64,000 nucleotides of DNA, taken from NCBI GenBank assembly GCA_024743215.1, contig JANSWZ010000001.1:992001-1056000 (forward strand), written 5' to 3'. The DNA comes from Alphaproteobacteria bacterium. GTDB lineage: Bacteria; Pseudomonadota; Alphaproteobacteria; Rhizobiales; GCA-2746425. A program made the translations under genes and the position numbers. This document shows, in pieces, positions 58,172 through 64,000 of this stretch (its first letter is position 1; the number at the start of each line of letters is the position of its first letter). A model generated the notes under the pieces. It was not told the origin of the DNA, did not search any database, and saw nothing but the letters and a program-made list of their open reading frames with translations.

Positions 58172-58220
58172 GCGTACTCAGTTCAATAAAAGTGGAAGGC
58201 GGCCATACGCGCTGCCTTCC
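58164..58220 (+). terminator. Two consecutive hairpins after dctP
   Basis: The first, TGAACTGAG-CGTA-CTCAGTTCA (58164-58185), includes the stop codon and is followed by ATAAAA. The second, GGAAGGCGGC and GCTGCCTTCC (58194-58220), has one G-U pair and a 7-base loop. They probably raise dctP mRNA over dctQM by partial termination or 3'-end protection. Confidence 0.65.
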
Positions 58221-58266
58221 CCACGCTTGAAAGCCTCAACCAGAACACTGGAAGCAACAGAAGATC

Positions 58267-58785
58267 ATGCATTATTTACGGCGTGTGGAGCGGGTTTTCC
58301 TCGTCACACTTTTCCTTTCAATGGTTGCACTGTTCTCTGTGAACGTGCTTGCGCGCGAAATTGGCGGAACCTTTGCAAGCCAATTGGCCTGGGTTGAAGA
58401 AGCTGTTCGGCTGATGAATATTTTTCTGGTTTTTGGCGCTTTGGGACTGGCGCTGGAGCGCGGCAAACATGTGGGCATTGACACGTTGAGAGAAGCCCTT
58501 CCCAACACGGCACGGGCCACCATTCGGCGCATTATCGATGCCGCAGGCTGTGTCTTCTCGCTTTATATGGCCTATCTGGCGTGGAAGCTGGTGGTCTTTG
58601 TACTGGGTACGGGCCAAAAAAGCCCAACGCTCGATATCCAGATCGGTTGGATTTACACAGCGCCGGTTATTGGCTTTGGCCTTCTGGCATTGCGCTACGC
58701 GCTCAGCTTGTTCAGGGTTATCGATCGCTTCACAAAAAATGATGATGATATGAGCGATGCACAGCCTGCGCCGGAGGCACGCTGA
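58267..58785 (+). CDS. dctQ: TRAP transporter small permease, DctQ
   Basis: A 172-residue membrane protein with four helices: VFLVTLFLSMVALFSVNVLA, LVFGALGLALERGKHVGID region, IIDAAGCVFSLYMAYLAWKLV and APVIGFGLLALRYALSLF. WVEEAVRLMNIFLVFGALGLALERGKHVGID is the standard DctQ signature. The C-terminal 20 residues are acidic and polar. Its stop overlaps the dctM start as TGATG. Confidence 0.88.
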   Translation: MHYLRRVERVFLVTLFLSMVALFSVNVLAREIGGTFASQLAWVEEAVRLMNIFLVFGALGLALERGKHVGIDTLREALPNTARATIRRIIDAAGCVFSLYMAYLAWKLVVFVLGTGQKSPTLDIQIGWIYTAPVIGFGLLALRYALSLFRVIDRFTKNDDDMSDAQPAPEAR

Positions 58786-60068
58786 TGCTTTTTATTGTTA
58801 TTCTTCTGGCTGTTATCCTGCTGATTGCAGGCTTTGAAATGCTTCTGGTGCTGGGCATACCTGCCCTGGCAACCAAAATGATTTTTTACGGTTCGATGCC
58901 CGATCTGGCCTTCATCCAGAAAACTCTGGGCGGCATCAATCACACAACTTTGCTGGCCATTCCGTTCTTCATTTTTGCAGCACATCTCATGGGGTCGGGA
59001 CAGATCGCAAGCCGCCTCACAGGGCTTGTCCGGGCGCTTGTCGGCCACGCACGCGGTGGCATGGGTTATACAGTTATTGGTGGCTCAATGGCATTCGGGT
59101 CCGTATCAGGATCTGCGCCAGCAACGGTCGCCGCCATGGGGCGGATGGTTTATCCGGAAATGCGCAAGGTCGGCTTTTCAGAGAAATTCAGTCTGGGCCT
59201 TCTTGTGGCCAGCGCCGAGACCGCCATCCTGATACCGCCATCTATCACTTTCATCATTTATGGCTGGATGACAGGGTCCTCCATCGGCCGGTTGTTTGCC
59301 GGTGGACTTGCGGTTGGACTGGTGCTTGGGCTTGCCTTTGCCATTCTTGTGAAACTGGAAGCCAAACGAACCGGCGTTGAATCGTTTCAAAAGACCACAT
59401 CCGGCGAGAAGCTGAAGGCATTCAAGGATGCCGGATGGTCTCTGGGCATGCCAATCATCATTCTTGGAGGCATCTATGGTGGCATTTTCACGCCCACTGA
59501 AGCTGCAGCTGTCAGCGTTGTCTATGCAATCCTGATTGAAGCCTTCATCTACAAGAATCTTGGCTTTGCCAAACTTGTGGAAATCACCGAGCGCAGTGCC
59601 ATTTCCACCGCCACAATTTTCATTCTTCTGGCCATGGGGGGCGTGCTGTCCTTCTTCATTACCTTGGCGCAGGTTCCAACTCATATCAGCGATCTTCTGA
59701 CGTCAGTTGATGCAGGTGCGATTACGTTCCTGCTGGTGGTCAATGTTTGCTTCCTGCTCGCAGGCATGTTCATCGACCCGAATTCCGCTCTGCTGATCCT
59801 GGTGCCGCCTCTGTTTCCGGTTGCCATGGCGCTTGGCATCGATCCGATCCATTTCGGAATGATCGTCACATTGAACATTGGTATGGGTATGATTACACCG
59901 CCCTTTGGGCTGGATATTTTTGTGGCCTCCTCGACGCTGAACAAACCTGTCATGAGCATCATCAAGGGCGTCTGGCCCTTCGTGATTGCCAACATCATCG
60001 TGCTGATGATCATCACCTATGTGCCATCGATTTCGCTGTTCATTCCAAATCTGATTTTTGGTCCATAG
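58785..60068 (+). CDS. dctM: TRAP transporter large permease, DctM
   Basis: A 427-residue membrane protein with about 12 helices. LLAIPFFIFAAHLMGSGQIASRLTGLVRALVGHARGGMGYTVI (about 64-106) and FGSVSGSAPATVAAMGRMVYPEMRKVGF are diagnostic, as are IPPSITFIIYGWMTGSSIGRLFAGG and FTPTEAAAVSVVYA; GMFIDPNSALLILVPPLFPVA and TPPFGLDIFVASS lie near the C-terminus. It uses a sodium or proton gradient to move the substrate delivered by DctP. The gap to pyrK is 11 bases, so transporter and enzymes form one operon. Confidence 0.93.
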   Translation: MLFIVILLAVILLIAGFEMLLVLGIPALATKMIFYGSMPDLAFIQKTLGGINHTTLLAIPFFIFAAHLMGSGQIASRLTGLVRALVGHARGGMGYTVIGGSMAFGSVSGSAPATVAAMGRMVYPEMRKVGFSEKFSLGLLVASAETAILIPPSITFIIYGWMTGSSIGRLFAGGLAVGLVLGLAFAILVKLEAKRTGVESFQKTTSGEKLKAFKDAGWSLGMPIIILGGIYGGIFTPTEAAAVSVVYAILIEAFIYKNLGFAKLVEITERSAISTATIFILLAMGGVLSFFITLAQVPTHISDLLTSVDAGAITFLLVVNVCFLLAGMFIDPNSALLILVPPLFPVAMALGIDPIHFGMIVTLNIGMGMITPPFGLDIFVASSTLNKPVMSIIKGVWPFVIANIIVLMIITYVPSISLFIPNLIFGP

Positions 60069-60079
60069 GAGGGCAGATC

Positions 60080-60922
60080 GTGAATATCGTACCATTACCC
60101 ACATCGCCCACCCCGATTGAGATGATGCCTGTGTTTGATGTCTCTTGCGCCGTCAAACGCAACGAGCCGGTCAATGGTGAATATCGTCTGCTGGTGCTGG
60201 ATGCGCCGCACTCCATTCTTCAATGCACGCCGGGCCAGTTTTTCCATCTTTTGTGTCCGGTGAGCGAACATCTACAACCCTATCTTCGCCGCCCCATGAG
60301 CATTTATGGCTACTATCCGGATCAGGGCGAATTGCATTTTCTCTACAAAGTCACTGGTGAAGGCACCTCAGCGCTGGCGACACTGACGACCGGTCAATCA
60401 TTGACTGTGCTTGGCCCGCTTGGGCGCGGTTTCGACATTCTGCCCGACTGGCAAAATCTATTATTGGTAGCACGCGGTGTAGGGCTCGCGACACTGGCCC
60501 CCCTGGCTCTTCAAGCCCACAAGCTTGGCCGGAACCTGACTGCAATCTGCAGCGCGCGCTCTGAAGACATGCTTATGTCTCTGGATTACTTTCGGGAACT
60601 GGGTGCCGATGTCATCCCTCTCACGGATGACACAGGCACGTCTGATGTTGGCAATATGCGCCGCATCATTGAAGCAAAAATTGCCGATACGGGTATTGAT
60701 GCCATGTATACATGTGGCTCCAACCGAATTCTGAAGCTGCTTCAATCCCTTGGGAAAACCCACAATATTCCCGGTCAGATTGCCCTTGAGCAACAAATGG
60801 CCTGTGGCATTGGCATGTGCCAATGCTGTGTCCGCGCCTTTCACCGGAAAGGCAAAACAGTCAATGAGCGTGTCTGTCGCGAAGGCCCGGTGTTCGATTT
60901 GCAGGAGGCGATCGGATGCTAG
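60080..60922 (+). CDS. pyrK: Dihydroorotate dehydrogenase electron-transfer subunit, PyrK-like
   Basis: A 280-residue ferredoxin-reductase-like protein. GTG 60080 is preceded by AGGAGGG; the longer frame overlaps dctM and is rejected. RRPMSIYGY near residue 71 binds FAD, and LLLVARGVGLATLAPLA near 130 is the NAD-binding loop. The [2Fe-2S] site is intact: ACGIGMCQCC and later RVCREGPVF give Cys-x4-Cys-x2-Cys and a fourth Cys. The subunit links NAD(H) to PyrD in class 1B enzymes. Most alphaproteobacteria use a quinone-linked class 2 PyrD for biosynthesis, so a class 1B pair within a transporter operon suggests NADH-driven reduction of orotate. It overlaps pyrD by 7 bases. Confidence 0.85.
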   Translation: MNIVPLPTSPTPIEMMPVFDVSCAVKRNEPVNGEYRLLVLDAPHSILQCTPGQFFHLLCPVSEHLQPYLRRPMSIYGYYPDQGELHFLYKVTGEGTSALATLTTGQSLTVLGPLGRGFDILPDWQNLLLVARGVGLATLAPLALQAHKLGRNLTAICSARSEDMLMSLDYFRELGADVIPLTDDTGTSDVGNMRRIIEAKIADTGIDAMYTCGSNRILKLLQSLGKTHNIPGQIALEQQMACGIGMCQCCVRAFHRKGKTVNERVCREGPVFDLQEAIGC

Positions 60923-61860
60923 ATCTGACCACACAAATCGGCTCTCTCACGCTGAAAAACCCAATTATGCCAGCCTCAGGAACGTTTTCGGAAGAACTGG
61001 CTCAGTTGTTCGATCTGGATGTACTGGGCGCGCATGTCACCAAAACAATCACCCGCGAAAAACGCAGCGGCAACCCAACTCCGCGCGTCTGCGAAGTACG
61101 GGGATCCATGCTCAACTCCATTGGTATCCCGAGCAAAGGGCTGGATGCCTTCAAAGCCAACGTCATCCCGTTCTATGATCGGTATGACGCACCCCTGATT
61201 GTCAGCATTTCAGCGGGCAGTACCGATGAGTTTGCCTCTCTGTGTGAGGACATAAGCGTGCCAGGCGTCGCCGCGATCGAAGTAAATATTTCCTGCCCGA
61301 ATATTGAGGAAGATGGCAAAGCCTTCGCTATGCGGCCTTCCACAACCCATGCTGTGATAACCAAACTGCGTCAGGCAACGGATCTGCCCTTGTGGGCCAA
61401 ATTGACACCCAATACGGGCGAAACGACAGAAGTTGCAAAAGCTGCGGAGGAAGCCGGTGCTGATGCCCTGGTGGTTTCAAATACCCTGCTTGCCATGGCC
61501 ATTGATATTCACACACGGCGGCCCAAACTGGGCAATCTGATGGGTGGCCTGTCCGGCCCTGCTTTCAAGCCGATTGCGCTGCGCATGGCTTATCAATGCG
61601 CAAAATCTGTCGATATTCCCGTAATCGGCTGCGGCGGAATCTCGACTGTGGACGATGTGATTGAATATCTGATCGCCGGTGCGGTCGCGGTTCAAATTGG
61701 CACTGCTACCTTTATTGAACCGCATATCATGGCCCGCATGATCGACGGGTTGGAAACTTACTTGACAACACAGGGGTTCCAAAGCGTTCGCCAGCTTGTG
61801 GGCTCGGTTGACGATAAAGAAGCTTCAGACGGAATGGTGTTTATGGAAGCTGCGCCATGA
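60916..61860 (+). CDS. pyrD: Dihydroorotate dehydrogenase, class 1B catalytic subunit-like (PyrD)
   Basis: A 314-residue TIM-barrel flavoprotein. NPIMPASGTFSEEL near residue 15, HVTKTITREKRSGNPTPRV near 40, NSIGIPSKGLDAF and EVNISCPN with Cys127 as the catalytic base (class 1; class 2 uses Ser) are visible. LWAKLTPNTGE, VVSNTLLAMAIDI, GGLSGPAFKPIALRM and VIGCGGISTVDDVIEYLIAGAVAVQIGTA complete the FMN and orotate site. It interconverts dihydroorotate and orotate. PyrK lies upstream with an overlap, and the hydrolase starts within its stop (ATGA). In this operon the reductive direction is inferred. A dihydropyrimidine dehydrogenase-like activity on uracil or thymine is an alternative. Confidence 0.88.
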   Translation: MLDLTTQIGSLTLKNPIMPASGTFSEELAQLFDLDVLGAHVTKTITREKRSGNPTPRVCEVRGSMLNSIGIPSKGLDAFKANVIPFYDRYDAPLIVSISAGSTDEFASLCEDISVPGVAAIEVNISCPNIEEDGKAFAMRPSTTHAVITKLRQATDLPLWAKLTPNTGETTEVAKAAEEAGADALVVSNTLLAMAIDIHTRRPKLGNLMGGLSGPAFKPIALRMAYQCAKSVDIPVIGCGGISTVDDVIEYLIAGAVAVQIGTATFIEPHIMARMIDGLETYLTTQGFQSVRQLVGSVDDKEASDGMVFMEAAP

Positions 61861-63137
61861 GCCGATCAAGCCACTTGGGGCAATCATTTGATGCCGAAAC
61901 CGTTGCGGCACAGCTGTTTGATGACATCGCAGCCTTTTCTCCTGATACAGCCGGAATCAGCCGCCCCGCTTTTTCAAAAACTGAGACCAAAACACTGAAA
62001 TACCTGGAAGATTACGCACGCGGGCAAGGGTTGTCAGTTCAGTATGATGCTGGTCAGAACGCGGTTTTTTCACTGCCAGACGACGCGGATGCCAGCAAAT
62101 ACATGCTTGTTGGCTCTCATGTAGACAGCGTGCCAAATGGTGGCAATTTTGATGGTTTGGCTGGCGTAATTGCCGGATTGCTGTGTTTGGCCCGTGCCAG
62201 ACATGCAGGCATTCGATTTGCCAAGCCGGTTAAGGTGATTGCCATGCGGGCGGAGGAAAGTGCCTGGTTTGGCCCCTGTTACATCGCCTCAAAGGCATTG
62301 CTTGGAAAACTCGATGAAGACGAGTTGCAGTCGGTCCATAAAGGGGATGGGCGCAGCCTGAGTTCCCATATGTCGGACATTGGCATTAATATGAACCAGG
62401 TGCATCAACATCGTCCCCTCATCGACCCCGACAGCATCGAATCCTACATTGAACTTCACATTGAACAAGGCCCCTTGCTTGTGGAGAAGGATATGCCTGC
62501 AGCTGTTGTCTCAGGTATCCGTGGCAACATAAGACATAAGAGAATTCGGTGCGTCGGCGAAGCCGGACACTCCGGCGCCGTCCCACGCGCCTATCGAAAA
62601 GACCCGGTGCTGGCCATGGCAGACCTTCTGACGCGGCTGGATGAGAGTTGGCTGACCATTCTACAAAAGGGTGAGGATCTGGTTCTGACCGCAGGCATGG
62701 TGGAAACAGACCGAGAGCGACATGCATTGACGCGGATACCTGATCTTGTGGATTTTAGCCTTGATCTTCGCAGTCAAAGTGCTGAGGCGCTCAATGATGT
62801 GCGGTCGTTGCTGATGCAGGAAATCAGATCTGTCGAGCGGGAGCGCGGTGTTACGTTTCAGCTCGATAAAGAGCTTCACACTGCACCGGCACTTTGCAAT
62901 AAGCAGATGGTGGAAGGCTTGTCCGCGTCTATGGCGCATGTAAGGCAAGAGCCTTTTACAATGCCGTCGGGTGGCGGGCATGACGCCGCCGTATTCGCAA
63001 ATGCCGGCATTCCTTCGGCAATGGTTTTCGTACGCAACAGAAATGGATCCCACAATCCGGATGAGGCCATGGAAATTCCTGATCTCATTGCCGGAACGGA
63101 TATCATCTTCAATTATCTGACAGAGGTGGTTCAGTGA
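61857..63137 (+). CDS. M20-family N-carbamoyl-L-amino-acid hydrolase (candidate N-carbamoyl-aspartate hydrolase)
   Basis: A 426-residue zinc amidohydrolase of the HyuC/allantoate amidohydrolase/beta-ureidopropionase group. Metal-site motifs are [20 protein letters not shown] (His, Asp) near residue 83, [19 protein letters not shown] near 131 with EES in place of the usual [23 protein letters not shown] near 200 and [23 protein letters not shown] near 370. It removes the carbamoyl group as CO2 and ammonia. Between PyrD and PyrC, the natural substrate would be N-carbamoyl-L-aspartate (ureidosuccinase), yielding aspartate. Overlaps of 4 bases on both sides show tight coupling. Allantoate or hydantoin degradation is less likely without their other genes. 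Confidence 0.85.
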   Translation: MSRSSHLGQSFDAETVAAQLFDDIAAFSPDTAGISRPAFSKTETKTLKYLEDYARGQGLSVQYDAGQNAVFSLPDDADASKYMLVGSHVDSVPNGGNFDGLAGVIAGLLCLARARHAGIRFAKPVKVIAMRAEESAWFGPCYIASKALLGKLDEDELQSVHKGDGRSLSSHMSDIGINMNQVHQHRPLIDPDSIESYIELHIEQGPLLVEKDMPAAVVSGIRGNIRHKRIRCVGEAGHSGAVPRAYRKDPVLAMADLLTRLDESWLTILQKGEDLVLTAGMVETDRERHALTRIPDLVDFSLDLRSQSAEALNDVRSLLMQEIRSVERERGVTFQLDKELHTAPALCNKQMVEGLSASMAHVRQEPFTMPSGGGHDAAVFANAGIPSAMVFVRNRNGSHNPDEAMEIPDLIAGTDIIFNYLTEVVQ

Positions 63138-64000
63138 CGTCTTCACAATTCATTATTCGGCAACCGGATGACTGGCATTTGCATCTGCGTGATGACGATA
63201 TGCTCAAGGCTGTCATTGGCCATTCAAGCGCCTGGTCGGCGCGTGCCATCATTATGCCAAATCTGATTCCGCCGGTTGTTACAACCAGCCAGGCGCAGGC
63301 CTACAAAGCGCGGATCGAGACCGCCCTGCCCTCTGGCGACGAATTTACACCATTGATGACACTGTACCTGACTGAACAGACCGAGATTGATGATTTGCAG
63401 GCTGGGGCTGATTCTGGTCTGATAACGGCCGTTAAATTGTATCCAGCGGGTGCGACCACGAATTCCGAAAGCGGTGTTAGCAGCTTTGAAAATGTCATGC
63501 CCATTCTGGAGCATATGGCAAAAATCAATCTGCCGCTGCTTGTCCATGGCGAGGTAACCGATGCGGATATCGACATCTTTGACCGGGAAGCGGTGTTCAT
63601 CGAGCGCGTGCTGGATCCAATCCGCAAACGCATTCCGGAACTGCGTGTGGTCATGGAGCATGTCACCACATCCGATGGCATAGACTACGTATCTGCCGGA
63701 GGGGACAACATCGCGGCGACGATCACGACGCACCACATGATCATCAATCGAAATGCTTATCTGGCTGGTGGCATTAGACCCCATTATTACTGCCTGCCTG
63801 TCGCAAAACGTGAAAGCCATCGACTGGCGCTGCGGGCAGCTGCCACATCCGGCAATCCCAAATTCTTTCTGGGCACCGATTCGGCGCCGCATTTTGATGG
63901 CGCGAAGGAAACAGCCTGTGGATGTGCAGGCATTTACACATCGATCAACACGTTGAACTGTCTGGCTCATGTGTTTGAGGACGATGGCGCTCTGGACCAG
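63134..64000 (+). CDS. pyrC: Dihydroorotase, PyrC type II (3' end beyond window)
   Basis: The frame starts at GTG 63134, overlapping the hydrolase stop as GTGA, with GAGGTGG upstream, and is open to the window edge (289 residues visible of about 345). [12 protein letters not shown] (His15, His17) is the metal-binding HxH; Lys101 in [12 protein letters not shown] is the carbamylated Lys; [28 protein letters not shown] and LGTDSAPH supply further metal and substrate ligands. The enzyme interconverts dihydroorotate and N-carbamoyl-L-aspartate in the cytosol. In this operon it should run in the hydrolytic direction. It belongs to the short E. coli PyrC-like type, distinct from the longer type I often used for biosynthesis. 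Confidence 0.92.
   Translation, partial: MTSSQFIIRQPDDWHLHLRDDDMLKAVIGHSSAWSARAIIMPNLIPPVVTTSQAQAYKARIETALPSGDEFTPLMTLYLTEQTEIDDLQAGADSGLITAVKLYPAGATTNSESGVSSFENVMPILEHMAKINLPLLVHGEVTDADIDIFDREAVFIERVLDPIRKRIPELRVVMEHVTTSDGIDYVSAGGDNIAATITTHHMIINRNAYLAGGIRPHYYCLPVAKRESHRLALRAAATSGNPKFFLGTDSAPHFDGAKETACGCAGIYTSINTLNCLAHVFEDDGALDQ

Noticed and set aside
59747-60079. Extended PyrK N-terminus
   Set aside because: It overlaps dctM in another frame; GTG 60080 with AGGAGGG leads directly into the family domain.

Overview
The window looks like chromosome or a large replicon of a Hyphomicrobiales (Rhizobiales-type) alphaproteobacterium of moderate GC. The main reasons are a succinoglycan-type exo cluster with Sinorhizobium-like gene order, an ExoX-type exopolysaccharide repressor, tripartite tricarboxylate (TTT) and TRAP transporters, and alphaproteobacterial promoter-like motifs. 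The genus cannot be fixed from the sequence alone. I see no tRNA, rRNA, IS element or CRISPR array.

Region 1 (1-26027) is an exopolysaccharide cluster. Minus-strand genes run exoY-exoF-exoQ, then an exoT-like flippase, an exoV-like pyruvyltransferase, an exoW-like glycosyltransferase and one more partial transferase; exoX lies divergent to exoY. Plus-strand genes run in the order exoK-L-A-M-O-N-P, preceded by a fused transferase. Between the two halves (7945-13707) sits a complete lasso-peptide cluster on the minus strand: precursor A (52 aa, unlikely to be called by standard gene finders), B1 (PqqD-like), B2 (transglutaminase-like protease), C (asparagine-synthetase-like cyclase), an HPr-kinase-like kinase and an ABC exporter. 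The predicted core is 24 residues, with a Gly1-Asp9 ring and a C-terminal Ser, which is the residue such kinases modify. Divergent from it, 14193-16424 encodes a nucleotidyltransferase of the lasso-associated type fused to an ExoU-like glycosyltransferase. A phosphorylated and perhaps glycosylated lasso peptide made inside an EPS locus is the most novel prediction here.

Region 2 (26360-27741) holds an LprI-type periplasmic protein, a cold-shock protein with a repeat-bearing upstream region, and a small basic protein.

Region 3 (27877-34890) is one minus-strand block: a TTT transporter (TctC-TctB-TctA), a TetR regulator, then an oxidoreductase, a DUF993 aldolase-like protein and a TIM-barrel sugar isomerase. 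It probably imports and degrades an uncharacterised carbohydrate acid or polyol.

Region 4 (35130-45550) contains a split transketolase, a RuBisCO-like protein, a sugar ABC transporter, methylthioribose kinase (MtnK), MtnA isomerase and a SorC-family regulator. Three near-identical 28-bp operator-like sites tie these divergent units into one regulon: ATTTGWCA-N8-TGACTTTTGTCA or its complement, before the transketolase operon, between the ABC operon and mtnKA, and before sorC. The genes suggest uptake of methylthioribose or a related 5-substituted pentose, phosphorylation, isomerisation, RuBisCO-like rearrangement and thiamine-dependent cleavage.

Region 5 (45636-51288) is a LacI-regulated ABC importer operon ending in a metallophosphoesterase. 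Region 6 (51632-56929) holds an Ldh-family dehydrogenase, an Acg-type nitroreductase-like protein and TetR, LysR and XRE regulators.

Region 7 (57058-64000) is a TRAP transporter followed by PyrK, PyrD, an N-carbamoyl-amino-acid hydrolase and PyrC (cut by the window edge). Together they spell a catabolic orotate route: import, reduction to dihydroorotate, ring opening to N-carbamoyl-aspartate, and release of aspartate, ammonia and CO2.
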